Assembly: GCF_019837165.1 (NCBI RefSeq)
Contig: NZ_JAGYHC010000001.1
Span: 3,224,001-3,288,000 of the forward strand
Reading direction: 5' to 3'
DNA from: Virgibacillus sp. NKC19-3
GTDB taxonomy: Bacteria > Bacillota > Bacilli > Bacillales > Amphibacillaceae
DNA: 64,000 bases
Shown here one piece after another: positions 8,393 to 17,272 of this stretch. The notes under the pieces are model-generated. The model saw only the letters and a program-made list of their open reading frames with translations. It was not told where the DNA came from and ran no database searches. The position numbers were made by a program, and so were the translations under genes. Each line of letters starts with the position of its first letter. Positions within the stretch are counted from its first letter, which is position 1.

Positions 8393-8830
8393 TTATAGTT
8401 TTTTGCGAAATGAATAACACCATTTATCGTAACCTAATTCTTTTTCATAAAGGCGGTGTGCTTCCGTTCTTATGATACCAGATTCTAAGGCTACATACTT
8501 GGCTTCATGTAACTTAGCCCAATCATCAATAAAATTCAATAATTTAGTTCCATACCCTTGTGAACGGTATTGCATATCAGTAACCAGATCAAACACAAAT
8601 ACATGCTTTCTATTATAAAAATTCACCTTAAGTACAAATCCAGCAATAGAGATAAATTCACTTTCCTTAACAATTGAAAATAATTTGTAGCCGTCACTGC
8701 GCATATCTTCGAGTAGTTCTAAAAAACTATTTTCTGTTAAATCGGTTCGCAATTGATTGATTAAGGGAAATACTTTTAAAAATTGTTGTTGTTCTGTCAA
8801 CTCAACTATCTGTTCAGTTGGTTCACTCAT
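8393..8830 (-). CDS. GNAT family N-acetyltransferase
   Basis: A 145-residue protein with the acetyl-CoA motif A as DMQYRSQGYGTKLLNFIDDW (about residues 87-106) and a C-terminal ALESGIIRTEAHRLYEKELGY typical of GNAT enzymes acting on small molecules. GGAGGAGAAAG precedes the ATG. It starts 42 bases after the end of gabD on the same strand and may be co-transcribed with gabTD. The acceptor substrate is unknown. Confidence 0.85.
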   Translation of the reverse strand: MSEPTEQIVELTEQQQFLKVFPLINQLRTDLTENSFLELLEDMRSDGYKLFSIVKESEFISIAGFVLKVNFYNRKHVFVFDLVTDMQYRSQGYGTKLLNFIDDWAKLHEAKYVALESGIIRTEAHRLYEKELGYDKWCYSFRKKL

Positions 8831-8872
8831 TAACTTTCTCCTCCCTAAAGGGGTTCTTTATAATAATAAACT

Positions 8873-10261
8873 TTACAACCCAACCGACAAATACTTCGTC
8901 TCTAAATAAGGTTCTATTCCCTCAACACCACCTTCACGTCCAAGCCCGCTTTCCTTCATTCCCCCAAAAGGAGCATGGGCAGCAGATGGTGCTCCGTCAT
9001 TCCAACCAATAACACCAAAATCTAAATAGTCGTGTAAGTAAGCTCCTACCTTATAATTATTTGTAAAGAAATATGCTGCTAGACCAAAGGGCGTACTATT
9101 TGCAATCTCTACCGCTTTATCAATTTCCTTAAATAGGGTAATTGGAATTACTGGACCAAACGTCTCCTCATGCATGATTTTCATACCCACATCCACATTT
9201 TGTAATACGGTTGGATATACGAAGAAATAACCTTGTTCCTTATCCGCATGATATTGGTTTCCACAAAGAACCTCCGCACCTTGATCGATGGCGTCATTGA
9301 TTTGAGAAACAATTTTATCATACCCTTTTTCGTTGATGACTGGCCCTACCTGTGTATCTTTTTCTAACCCATTACCTACTTTTAATCTTTTGACTTTTTC
9401 TGTTAATTTTTTAGCAAATTCTTCTGCAATACTGTCATGGACAATTACACGATTGGCGCAAATACAGGTCTGCCCGGCGTTTCTAAATTTCGAAGCGATT
9501 GTCTGATCTACGGCAACGTCAATGTCTGCATCTGCTGCTACAATTAGTGGAGCATGGCCTCCCAATTCCATCGAGACATGCTTAACGGTATCGGCACTAT
9601 TTTTGATTAATGATTTTCCGACAGGAGTCGAACCGGTAAACGTAATCTTACGGACAAAATCACTAGCTGTAAATAGAGGACCAACATCGCTCCCCCTTCC
9701 ATTTACTACCTGTACTGCAGATTCGGGAATTCCAACTTCATAAGCAAGCTCAATGAATTTCATTGTTGTTAATGGCGTTTCTTCTGCTGGTTTAACGATA
9801 AATGTACAGCCTGCGGCCAAAGCTGGCGCAGCCTTTCTCGTCATCATCGCCGCGGGAAAGTTCCATGGTGTAATCGCCGCAACGAGTCCCACCGGTTGCT
9901 TGCTAACAATGATTCGTTTGGTTTCCGAAGCAGCTGGAATGGTACGTCCATATAAGCGTTTGGCCTCTTCCGCATACCAATCTATATAACTGGTGGCGTA
10001 ATTAACTTCACCCAGTGATTCTTGGATGGGTTTGCCACTTTCCAGCGTCATCACTTCTGCAATTGTCTCTTTATTGTTTTGTATCTTTTCGGACCAGGCT
10101 TTTAGTAATCGAGAGCGCTCATGCGCATTCACTTTTCGCCATTCTTGGAAATATTCATGTCCTCGCTTTAATGCTTGATGAATCTCTTCTTCGGTATCAG
10201 CTGGAATTTCCCGTATGAGCTCACCTGTTGCAGGGTTTGTTACTTGAATTGATTTCGTCAT
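8873..10261 (-). CDS. gabD: NAD(P)-dependent succinate-semialdehyde dehydrogenase
   Basis: A 462-residue aldehyde dehydrogenase of the normal GabD length. Motifs: VKPAEETP at 156-163 (cofactor), [10 protein letters not shown] at 208-217, the general base Glu233 in MELGGHAP, and the nucleophile Cys266 in [11 protein letters not shown], where the second cysteine two residues on is typical of GabD enzymes. It oxidises succinate semialdehyde to succinate, completing GABA degradation after GabT. It is 41 bases downstream of gabT and preceded by AAAGGAGAGG. Function is inferred from the gabT and gabR neighbours; related semialdehydes are possible substrates. Confidence 0.9.
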   Translation of the reverse strand: MTKSIQVTNPATGELIREIPADTEEEIHQALKRGHEYFQEWRKVNAHERSRLLKAWSEKIQNNKETIAEVMTLESGKPIQESLGEVNYATSYIDWYAEEAKRLYGRTIPAASETKRIIVSKQPVGLVAAITPWNFPAAMMTRKAAPALAAGCTFIVKPAEETPLTTMKFIELAYEVGIPESAVQVVNGRGSDVGPLFTASDFVRKITFTGSTPVGKSLIKNSADTVKHVSMELGGHAPLIVAADADIDVAVDQTIASKFRNAGQTCICANRVIVHDSIAEEFAKKLTEKVKRLKVGNGLEKDTQVGPVINEKGYDKIVSQINDAIDQGAEVLCGNQYHADKEQGYFFVYPTVLQNVDVGMKIMHEETFGPVIPITLFKEIDKAVEIANSTPFGLAAYFFTNNYKVGAYLHDYLDFGVIGWNDGAPSAAHAPFGGMKESGLGREGGVEGIEPYLETKYLSVGL

Positions 10262-10302
10262 TGGTTTGCCTCTCCTTTACAAATAAACTATTTTATGCAA
10301 TT

Positions 10303-11601
10303 TTATAATTCAAATGCCTCTTCCAATATAGATAATCCTTTCTCCAACTCCACATCTGTAATGACTAACGGTGCCAGAAAACGAATCACATTTCCGTTTA
10401 CGCCTGCAGATAGAAGCAGGAGCCCGTTTTCATTTGCATAACTTGTTATGGCACCCGTTCTCGCTTTGTCTGGAGACTTATTCACCCGGTTTTCGACAAT
10501 TTCAACCGCAACCATAGACCCTAGCCGACGAATATCACCAACATAATCATGTTTATTAGCCAACTCTGTTAATTTAGCTTCTATTTTTTGCCCTAGTACT
10601 TCTGATTTCGCTACTAAATCTTCTTCTTCGATCACATCAATAACAGCTAGAGCAGCAGCACATGCTACCGGGTTTCCAGCAAAGGTTCCTCCTAATTCCC
10701 CGGGAGCAGCTGCATCTAATATTTCCGTTCTGCCCACCACACCACTTAGAGGCAATCCGGCTGCTAGCGATTTCGAAACGGTCATGAGATCTGGAACAAC
10801 GTCAAAATGTTCGATTCCAAATAATTTTCCTGTTCGGCCAAAGCCTGTTTGTATCTCATCAGCAACAAAAACAATACCATGTTGCACGCAGAAATCACGT
10901 ACAAATTGTACGAACTTTTTAGGCGGAATAATAAATCCTCCTTCCCCTTGAATAGGCTCCATGACAACGCATGCAACATTTTCCGGCGCTACGGTCGCTG
11001 TGAAAAATGCTTTGAATTGCTCAATCGTCTCATCCACGTAAGCTTCCTCAGATAACGCTTCAGGCTTATGATAGAGATAGGGAAATGGTGCCTGATACAC
11101 TTCCGGGGCAAATGGTCCAAATCCGAATTTATATGGTTTCACTTTACTTGTCATACTCATGGTCATATTCGTTCTACCATGAAAACCACGAACAAAGGAA
11201 ACCACTGCTTGCCTACCCGTATATTTGCGGGAAGCTTTGATTGCATTCTCCACTGCTTCTGCACCTGAATTAAGTAAGAGGGTTTGTTTGTCAAAAAGAC
11301 CTGGGGTGATTTGGCATAATTTCTCAGCTAAATGAATATAACCCTCATACATCATCACATTAAAACCAGGGTGCAAAAACTTCTCCACTTGTTGCTGGAC
11401 TGCTTTTGTCACTTTTGGATGACTGTGCCCAACATTCAAGACACCAATCGCCCCGGCGAAGTCAATCCATTCATACTGATCCACATCCGTAATCGTAGCC
11501 CCTAAGGCATGATCAGCGATGGCTAAATTACCATTGTTTACACCACGCGGCACATATTTTTTTCGTTTATTTTGTAAAATTTCATTTGTTAGCGTTGTCA
11601 T
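10303..11601 (-). CDS. gabT: 4-aminobutyrate aminotransferase
   Basis: A 432-residue class III aminotransferase. LLLNSGAEAVENAIKAS (108-124) binds the PLP phosphate, MEPIQGEGGF (214-223) and VADEIQTGFGRTG (246-258) hold Asp248 and Gln251, and Lys277 in VSKSLAAGLPLSG is the PLP lysine. It moves the amino group of GABA to 2-oxoglutarate, giving succinate semialdehyde for GabD. AAGGAG precedes the ATG. It is transcribed divergently from the gabR homologue 108 bases away, the same arrangement as in Bacillus subtilis. Confidence 0.93.
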   Translation of the reverse strand: MTTLTNEILQNKRKKYVPRGVNNGNLAIADHALGATITDVDQYEWIDFAGAIGVLNVGHSHPKVTKAVQQQVEKFLHPGFNVMMYEGYIHLAEKLCQITPGLFDKQTLLLNSGAEAVENAIKASRKYTGRQAVVSFVRGFHGRTNMTMSMTSKVKPYKFGFGPFAPEVYQAPFPYLYHKPEALSEEAYVDETIEQFKAFFTATVAPENVACVVMEPIQGEGGFIIPPKKFVQFVRDFCVQHGIVFVADEIQTGFGRTGKLFGIEHFDVVPDLMTVSKSLAAGLPLSGVVGRTEILDAAAPGELGGTFAGNPVACAAALAVIDVIEEEDLVAKSEVLGQKIEAKLTELANKHDYVGDIRRLGSMVAVEIVENRVNKSPDKARTGAITSYANENGLLLLSAGVNGNVIRFLAPLVITDVELEKGLSILEEAFEL

Positions 11602-11648
11602 TATTTAGCTCCTTCTTTAAAAATATATAGACTAGTATGACAATAAAT

Positions 11649-11689
11649 TGGTATAATGAAAAGCACCAGATTACAAATAATGATGGTAC
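11649..11689. promoter_or_regulatory. Candidate GabR operator: two ATACCA-like direct repeats
   Basis: On the minus strand the gabT-gabR spacer holds ATACCA (11649-11654) and GTACCA (11684-11689) in the same orientation, 35 bases apart start to start. In B. subtilis GabR binds two ATACCA direct repeats in the equivalent spacer, reported with a similar wide gap. The first repeat overlaps the TATAAT box of the regulator gene, which fits autorepression. Confidence 0.5.
11652..11657 (+). promoter_or_regulatory. Probable -10 box of the gabR homologue
   Basis: A perfect TATAAT lies 53 bases before the ATG at 11710. No convincing -35 hexamer is visible 16-18 bases upstream, which suggests a weak promoter. 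Confidence 0.45.
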
Positions 11690-11709
11690 CAGAAAGAAGA
11701 TGATCGAAA

Positions 11710-13128
11710 ATGATCTTTTTTAAAGTAAATAAAAACAATAAATCAACCCATATCTATCAACAGATCTATCATGAATTGAAACAAGGTATATTAGAACAAA
11801 GAATACCTGCAAATGAAAAATTGCCAGCAAAAAGAAAATTAGCTCAGACATTGGATGTCAGTATTAATTCTGTGACAAATGCCTATGAACAGTTGATTGA
11901 AGAGGGCTATATTTATCCCATGGAAAGAAAAGGGTACTTCGTTGAAAACATTACCCAATTTAACCATCATAATGACACGGGTAATTTGAAGATTTCAAAT
12001 GACTTGAAGGAAAAGGAGCTGAATAGAGAAGGATGGATCTCCCTATCCCATATGACCGCTGATATTTCGATGTTTCCTTTTAAAGAATGGGTGAAAAGTC
12101 AAAACAAGGCAATAAAAAATCATAAAGAGGAGCTATCAGAGATTTCTCATCCCCAAGGCCCATATTTGGTAAGACAGACGATTGCGCACATGATCGCAGT
12201 AACTCGTGGCGTAGTATGTGAAGCCGAACAAATTGTTATTGGTACGGGAACTCAACCCTTAGTTCGACAGTTAATGCAAATGCAAAAAAACAATACAAAA
12301 ATAGCCGTAGAAAACCCTGGATATTCTCGTATTTATACCTTACTAAAAGATATGCAATTTGATGTGTCTGCCGTACCATTGGATAAAAAAGGGGTAAAAG
12401 TAGATTCGATTGAATCCATCAATCCGGATTTTTTATTCATTACACCGTCCCACCAATTTCCAACTGGAATCATTATGCCAATTTCCCGGCGTATTGAACT
12501 TTTAAATTGGGCTGCACTTTCGCAGAATAGCTATATTATTGAGGATGATTATGACAGCGAATTTAAATATGGCACGGACAATATTCCATCATTACAAAGT
12601 CTAGATCGCAATCAACGCGTCATCTATAGTGGAACCTTTTCCAAAACCCTATTACCTAGTTTACGCATCAGTTATGCCGTTTTACCTCCTGATTTACTAA
12701 GAGCATATCGTCGTCATTATGAGGACTGGATACAAGGCAGTAATTCACTTGGTCTATTTACATTACACTATTTTATCGACAGCGGAGAATACGCCAAACA
12801 CATGAAACGAATGAACCATCATTATGAAATAAAAAGGAAAAATCTAATAAAGGAACTTCGACTACAATTTAAAGAAGCTATTCATATAAAAGACGTACCT
12901 GCTGGCCTTCATTTTCTCGCACAATTTAAAACCGAAAAAAGTTACGAAGAAATCGAAGCAAAAGCAAGGCAGGAAAAACTTGAAATCTATACACTACGAC
13001 GGTTCATGCTAGACGATGAACCTGCAGAAACAAGTACCATTGAGTTGGTGATCGGATTTGCAAGTATAGGAAATGAAGAGATTGCTGAGGCGGTGGATCG
13101 ATTGTACCGGGTTGTTAACTTTAGCTGA
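11710..13128 (+). CDS. gabR: GabR-type MocR/GntR transcription regulator
   Basis: A 472-residue fusion of a winged-helix GntR domain (about 1-80, with SINSVTNAYEQLIEEGYIYP as recognition helix and wing) and an aminotransferase-like domain. The PLP lysine is Lys312 in SGTFSKTLLPSLR, the same number as in B. subtilis GabR. GabR senses GABA with PLP and activates gabTD while repressing itself. The gene is divergent to gabT and shares a spacer with ATACCA-like repeats. A GAAAGAAG stretch before the ATG is a modest ribosome site. Confidence 0.9.
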   Translation: MIFFKVNKNNKSTHIYQQIYHELKQGILEQRIPANEKLPAKRKLAQTLDVSINSVTNAYEQLIEEGYIYPMERKGYFVENITQFNHHNDTGNLKISNDLKEKELNREGWISLSHMTADISMFPFKEWVKSQNKAIKNHKEELSEISHPQGPYLVRQTIAHMIAVTRGVVCEAEQIVIGTGTQPLVRQLMQMQKNNTKIAVENPGYSRIYTLLKDMQFDVSAVPLDKKGVKVDSIESINPDFLFITPSHQFPTGIIMPISRRIELLNWAALSQNSYIIEDDYDSEFKYGTDNIPSLQSLDRNQRVIYSGTFSKTLLPSLRISYAVLPPDLLRAYRRHYEDWIQGSNSLGLFTLHYFIDSGEYAKHMKRMNHHYEIKRKNLIKELRLQFKEAIHIKDVPAGLHFLAQFKTEKSYEEIEAKARQEKLEIYTLRRFMLDDEPAETSTIELVIGFASIGNEEIAEAVDRLYRVVNFS

Positions 13129-13214
13129 AGTCATATCTAGGAAGGCTTTAAGGGGTAAGGTTAATCACAAATTTTGGAAGGGCACCAAGAATGAACATGA
13201 CATTCAAGAAGCAA

Positions 13215-13240
13215 GGGAACGGTTCCTTGTTTCCGTTCCC
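13215..13240. terminator. Hairpin after gabR
   Basis: GGGAACGG (13215-13222) pairs with CCGTTCCC (13233-13240) across a 10-base loop. No T tract follows on either strand, so it is only a possible terminator between the convergent gabR and SSS genes. Confidence 0.35.
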
Positions 13241-13301
13241 ACCCGTCAATCATATTACCCTTACCGAAAAGCGATTAAGTTTCAAAAATAGTTTATTATA
13301 T

Positions 13302-14894
13302 CTATAGTAAATACAAAGGAGTAAAGTAAAAAACAAACGTGATAGCAATTAATAAAACACCACTAATAATAAGTACATTCGGATACCTTTTTGTAATAGT
13401 TATTTCATTCGCATCCCCAAACGTATCAGGAATCTGTAATATTTTTTGGCGGAATTCTTTTTCTACTTCTGTAACATTCTCTGTTCGTGAAATGAATATT
13501 AAGGATCCTGTAGATAGTAGTACTCCAATTATTACAGGATGCAAATATATAGGTAATTCTGCTACCAATGTTTGGAATAATTCAGCTCCGACAACGCCAA
13601 GGAAGCCAAGTATGATACTCCAAAATGCTGCATTTTTGGTAACACTTTTTGAATAAATACTTGAGAATGCGATAGGTCCCCAAGATGCGGCAAATAACGT
13701 TGCAGCGAAATATCCTATCCACATAACTGCTGGTGGTTGCCAAAGTGTGATAAAGAAGATAACTGAACTAGAAACTAGCATCGTATTCCTACTAAATTTT
13801 AAAACCTTTTTGCTATTTTTTTCTTTATAAATAAATATATCATGAGCGACACTATTTCCAATAAGCTGTAAAAAAGTAGAACAAGACGATAAAATAGCTG
13901 CCATAATACCCACTAAAACAATGACCCCTAACCATGTAGGCATAAGGTTTATAGCTGACCATATAAATGCGTTTTCGGTTGGACTTATATTAGGATTCAC
14001 CACGTTCACTGTAGCCATGCCAATATGGAGAAATAAGTAAATGACAAAAATGGAAATTGTAGCAATAACCCCGGAGCGAATAACAACGTGCTCACTTTTC
14101 GCCATTAAATACCTACTAGTTTGCCAAGGGCTTACAGCAACAACTACTCCCCACACTCCCCCTAATATAATAGCCCACGCCAGTGCTTCAGCAGGTGTAT
14201 TAAAATTAGCACCCGCCCCGACCATCCCATGCCAGCTTAAAATACCTTCATGAGACTGCAAAGAAGCGGTTTCCATTATAGCATTTGGCCACCCCCCTGT
14301 TGCATTAATAATAAATGGTACACCGATTACTGTAGCTAGTAAGAAAATAATAAACATGATCGTATCATTGACAAGTACACCTTTAGCGCCAGATAGGAAA
14401 GTGAATGAAGTGTAGGCAACCCATATGATAATCAAAGAAACACCATAAGAGAGACCCGAAACAGAGGAGAATAGTAATGCCCCGCCCTGCGTAACTGCTA
14501 CAATGTATGCAGATACTCCCAAAATAGTTGTAATTGCAGCTGCCTTTCTTATTTTTTGTGAATCAAAACGTTTACCAAAATACTCAGGAACGGTTAAAGC
14601 TTGACTTCTACGCAAATATCTTCCAAAGAAAAACGCCCCTATAACATACCCACTTGCATTAAAAACAACTAAGGTAAGCTGAACAATAGGATAACCTTCA
14701 TATGAAAAACCAGCTTCTCCCATAAAGGTAACTGAGCTTAAAAATGAAGCAACCAAAGATCCTGTTATCAATAAGGTCGGGGCATTTCGTCCTGAAACAT
14801 AGTAATCATCCACATTCGTTACTTTCCTTGCTAAAATTATTCCAATCAATATAAAAACCAAAAATGCTATAAGAATCCCAATCAAGTAAGCCAC
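13302..14894 (-). CDS. Sodium:solute symporter (SSS family)
   Basis: About 530 residues with some 13 hydrophobic helices. The loop ARKVTNVDDYYVSGRNAPTL and the helix IMAAILSSCSTFLQLIGNSVAHDIF are SSS landmarks. A GTG at 14894 is taken as the start because TGGAG lies 8 bases before it; an in-frame GTG at 14903 has poorer spacing. It lies downstream of the flavin oxidoreductase and a 43-residue membrane protein, separated from them by a strong hairpin. A second SSS/oxidoreductase pair occurs at 52-55 kb, so both transporters probably import substrates for the linked oxidoreductases, perhaps N-methylated amino acids. Confidence 0.9.
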   Translation of the reverse strand: MAYLIGILIAFLVFILIGIILARKVTNVDDYYVSGRNAPTLLITGSLVASFLSSVTFMGEAGFSYEGYPIVQLTLVVFNASGYVIGAFFFGRYLRRSQALTVPEYFGKRFDSQKIRKAAAITTILGVSAYIVAVTQGGALLFSSVSGLSYGVSLIIIWVAYTSFTFLSGAKGVLVNDTIMFIIFLLATVIGVPFIINATGGWPNAIMETASLQSHEGILSWHGMVGAGANFNTPAEALAWAIILGGVWGVVVAVSPWQTSRYLMAKSEHVVIRSGVIATISIFVIYLFLHIGMATVNVVNPNISPTENAFIWSAINLMPTWLGVIVLVGIMAAILSSCSTFLQLIGNSVAHDIFIYKEKNSKKVLKFSRNTMLVSSSVIFFITLWQPPAVMWIGYFAATLFAASWGPIAFSSIYSKSVTKNAAFWSIILGFLGVVGAELFQTLVAELPIYLHPVIIGVLLSTGSLIFISRTENVTEVEKEFRQKILQIPDTFGDANEITITKRYPNVLIISGVLLIAITFVFYFTPLYLL

Positions 14895-14932
14895 GCATAT
14901 CACTCCATTTTAAAATTTAAATAGAAAATAAT

Positions 14933-14972
14933 GATTCTTCACCGTTGTGATGAAACACAACGGTGAAGAATC
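14933..14972 (-). terminator. Perfect 17-bp hairpin between the small membrane gene and the SSS gene
   Basis: GATTCTTCACCGTTGTG (14933-14949) pairs perfectly with 14956-14972 around a 6-base loop. On the minus strand it is followed by an A/T-rich run with only short T stretches, so it may be a partial terminator or an RNA-stabilising element that lowers transporter expression relative to the upstream oxidoreductase. Confidence 0.6.
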
Positions 14973-14974
14973 TA

Positions 14975-15106
14975 TTACTCAGCAATATCTTTCTCTTCGT
15001 AGGCGCTTTCGCTTTTATAATTGAGTTTGTTTATCATATGTTTCGAAAACACCCCAATAAATATTAAAGCGCTTCCATAAAAGAGCGTAAATAATAATTC
15101 ACCCAT
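14975..15106 (-). CDS. 43-residue single-pass membrane protein
   Basis: The frame MGELLFTLFYGSALIFIGVF continues SKHMINKLNYKSESAYEEKD and ends IAE. There is one hydrophobic helix (residues 3-20) and a polar tail. The ATG at 15106 overlaps the end of the oxidoreductase gene by 8 bases, with GGAGGAAAC as ribosome site, so translation is coupled. It precedes an SSS gene, like the other tiny membrane proteins here. No family is recognised; an accessory transporter subunit is an inference. Confidence 0.65.
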   Translation of the reverse strand: MGELLFTLFYGSALIFIGVFSKHMINKLNYKSESAYEEKDIAE

Positions 15107-17096
15107 TTATTGTTTCCTCCTCATTTTCCTTCGAAAGTTCCAACGCCGTATAGAACCCTTCCCACACTGCTTCATCTAATGTTCTAGGACTCTTGGCATC
15201 TCCAATCCTGTAAACCCTACTAAAATGACTTTTTAACCTGCGAAATTCAGCCAATGAATCAGAAGAATCTTGGCCAACCGCAATCACAACCGCCTCCGGC
15301 TTACGTTCCTCAGTGCGCCCGCTAAATAAATGCTCTAAAACTATCTTTTCTTCTTTCACCTCAGCTAATTTAAAATTTGGAGTTTGTTTAACACCTAGCT
15401 TGTCCATCTGCTCAAGTAACTTATGTCGTTTATATTGTTGAACTGATTCAGCAATTCCGTAACTTTGTGAAACAATTTCAACACGTTTATCGAGAGAAGC
15501 TAAAAACTCTGCTGCTTCAACTCCTGGCCAATCTCCCTTCCAATCGATGACTAGTATATTATCTTCTTCTATCCTTTCTTTTCTTAATACATCCCAAGAA
15601 GTGTAAGTAGCAATATTTGTCTTCGAAAATGCTTCTGGTATAAGTGGTTTAGATCCACTAGCAACAATAATACCATCAAACCGCTTATCTTCTACTTCCT
15701 CAAAGCTAAAACGTTTTCCTATTTCTATATCAACATTTAACCTTTCTAATTCGTTTGTTAGATATGTTTGCCAGTTCTTTACTTGATCTCTGTTTAATCC
15801 ACCTCGCATTACGTTTAATTGTCCACCAGGATACTCACTTTCTTCAACTATTTTCACGTTATGACCTTGCTCTGCTAATGTAATCGCCGCCATAATGCCA
15901 GACGGGCCACCTCCAATAACTAAATAATCTTTCTTTCTGTCTGCCCTTGGTAGATCAGCGAAATATTTCTCCCGACCTGTAATAGGATTAACGGTACAAC
16001 GAATAGGGAGATGCTCCTGATATCGACCAATACAACCTTGGTTACAAGCAATACAAGGCACTATTTCTTCCTCACTATCTTGCAGGATTTTAGAAGGAAG
16101 ATGCGGATCGGCTATAAGGGCTCTAGTCATGCCCACAATATCAGCACAATCATCACGAAGTAATTTTTCAGCAATTGCTGCTGTATATATTCTAGAGGTG
16201 ATTATTAAAGGTACTGTGTCAATAATTTCTCTTACGCTTGCTACTTCAGAAAAAAGCTGTGAAGCCGTTTCGCTAGCAGGTGGTACAATATAAGAGCTGC
16301 CTTTATAACTCGCAGAAGAACCAATTACCAAACTCCAATAATCCAGTTTCCCTAATTGATGAATATGGTTAATTATCTTAAGGGATTCCTCCCCAGAAGT
16401 GCCAATATTATCCTTCGATTCTAAAGAGATTCTCATTCCCAATACAAAATCTTTTCCTACAGCTTCACGGACTCTCGTAATTACTTCCTTTGTAAATCTC
16501 ATTCTATTTTCAAAAGAGCCACCCCACTTATCTGTCCGTTTATTTACTACAGGGCTCCAAAATTGCTCAAATAAATAAGTGTGGGAACCTACAAACTCTG
16601 CCCCATCCAATCCAGCTTTTTTCAAATTAAGAGCACTTAATACAAAGCCATCAATAATATCTTCAATTTCCTCTTCCTCTAACTCTCTTGGTATAATATG
16701 AAACCGCTCCGTCGGTACGGCAGAAGGAGCCACGACATCATTATTTTCTTCACTAACATATGCTTCCCTCCCATGGTGAATTAATTGAGCAAATAACTTT
16801 CCACCATATTGATGAACCTTCTCTGCGGTCTTCTTGTGAATCTCTACAATTTTTGGATTACTGGCATCAATAGCAAAAGGCGTGTTAAGTCCAGTTTTAT
16901 GAACACCATGAGCCTCCATAACAATTAGACCAACCCCGCCTTTTGCCCTTTCAGTATGATATGCAATAAAATCCTCCGTTGGTAAATGATTTTCCACTAA
17001 TGTCGTCTGATGGCCACTAGTCATAATACGATTCTTGATTTCAATATCACCAATTTTATATTCAGATAGTAAATTAGGATATTTAGCATTGGACAT
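15099..17096 (-). CDS. NADH:flavin oxidoreductase, 2,4-dienoyl-CoA reductase / dimethylglycine-demethylase type
   Basis: A 665-residue protein with an N-terminal FMN TIM barrel of the Old Yellow Enzyme class (IGDIEIKNRIMTSGH, FVGSHTYLFEQFWSPVVNKR, TRALIADPHLPSK), a [4Fe-4S] site (Cys348, 351, 355, 367; CIACNQGC pattern) and a C-terminal FAD/NAD domain with VIGGGPSGIMAA from residue 393. The family includes trimethylamine dehydrogenase, dienoyl-CoA reductase and demethylases of betaine-like compounds. The ATG at 17096 is chosen over GTG 17105 because GGGGGAG is correctly spaced to it. It is divergent to an XRE-cupin regulator and operonic with a small membrane protein and an SSS importer, so an N-methyl amino acid substrate is plausible but not proven. 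Confidence 0.85.
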   Translation of the reverse strand: MSNAKYPNLLSEYKIGDIEIKNRIMTSGHQTTLVENHLPTEDFIAYHTERAKGGVGLIVMEAHGVHKTGLNTPFAIDASNPKIVEIHKKTAEKVHQYGGKLFAQLIHHGREAYVSEENNDVVAPSAVPTERFHIIPRELEEEEIEDIIDGFVLSALNLKKAGLDGAEFVGSHTYLFEQFWSPVVNKRTDKWGGSFENRMRFTKEVITRVREAVGKDFVLGMRISLESKDNIGTSGEESLKIINHIHQLGKLDYWSLVIGSSASYKGSSYIVPPASETASQLFSEVASVREIIDTVPLIITSRIYTAAIAEKLLRDDCADIVGMTRALIADPHLPSKILQDSEEEIVPCIACNQGCIGRYQEHLPIRCTVNPITGREKYFADLPRADRKKDYLVIGGGPSGIMAAITLAEQGHNVKIVEESEYPGGQLNVMRGGLNRDQVKNWQTYLTNELERLNVDIEIGKRFSFEEVEDKRFDGIIVASGSKPLIPEAFSKTNIATYTSWDVLRKERIEEDNILVIDWKGDWPGVEAAEFLASLDKRVEIVSQSYGIAESVQQYKRHKLLEQMDKLGVKQTPNFKLAEVKEEKIVLEHLFSGRTEERKPEAVVIAVGQDSSDSLAEFRRLKSHFSRVYRIGDAKSPRTLDEAVWEGFYTALELSKENEEETING

Positions 17097-17126
17097 AAGA
17101 TACACTCCCCCTAAAATTAAGTATTA

Positions 17127-17170
17127 GTTAATTAACGAATATCGTAACAAATAAATTTTCTAAGTGTCAA
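17127..17170 (-). promoter_or_regulatory. Promoter and palindromic operator candidate of the oxidoreductase operon
   Basis: On the minus strand TTGACA (17170-17165) is followed after 18 bases by TACGAT (17146-17141). A perfect 10-bp palindrome GTTAATTAAC (17127-17136) lies right after the -10 box, where a repressor such as the divergent XRE-cupin protein could block transcription. Confidence 0.5.
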
Positions 17171-17272
17171 TGTAAAATTAAGACTTTTACTAAAAATGGA
17201 ATTATACTTTTATTTTTAAATCGAATCTATTATTATGAAGTAGATATAACTTGTTTAGAAGGGGATATAATT

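Noticed and set aside
11637-11643. TTGTCA as -35 box for gabT
   Set aside because: No TATAAT-like hexamer at 16-18 bases downstream on the minus strand.
14933-14972. Riboswitch aptamer
   Set aside because: A single perfect stem with a 6-base loop and no multi-helix junction or known conserved aptamer bases.
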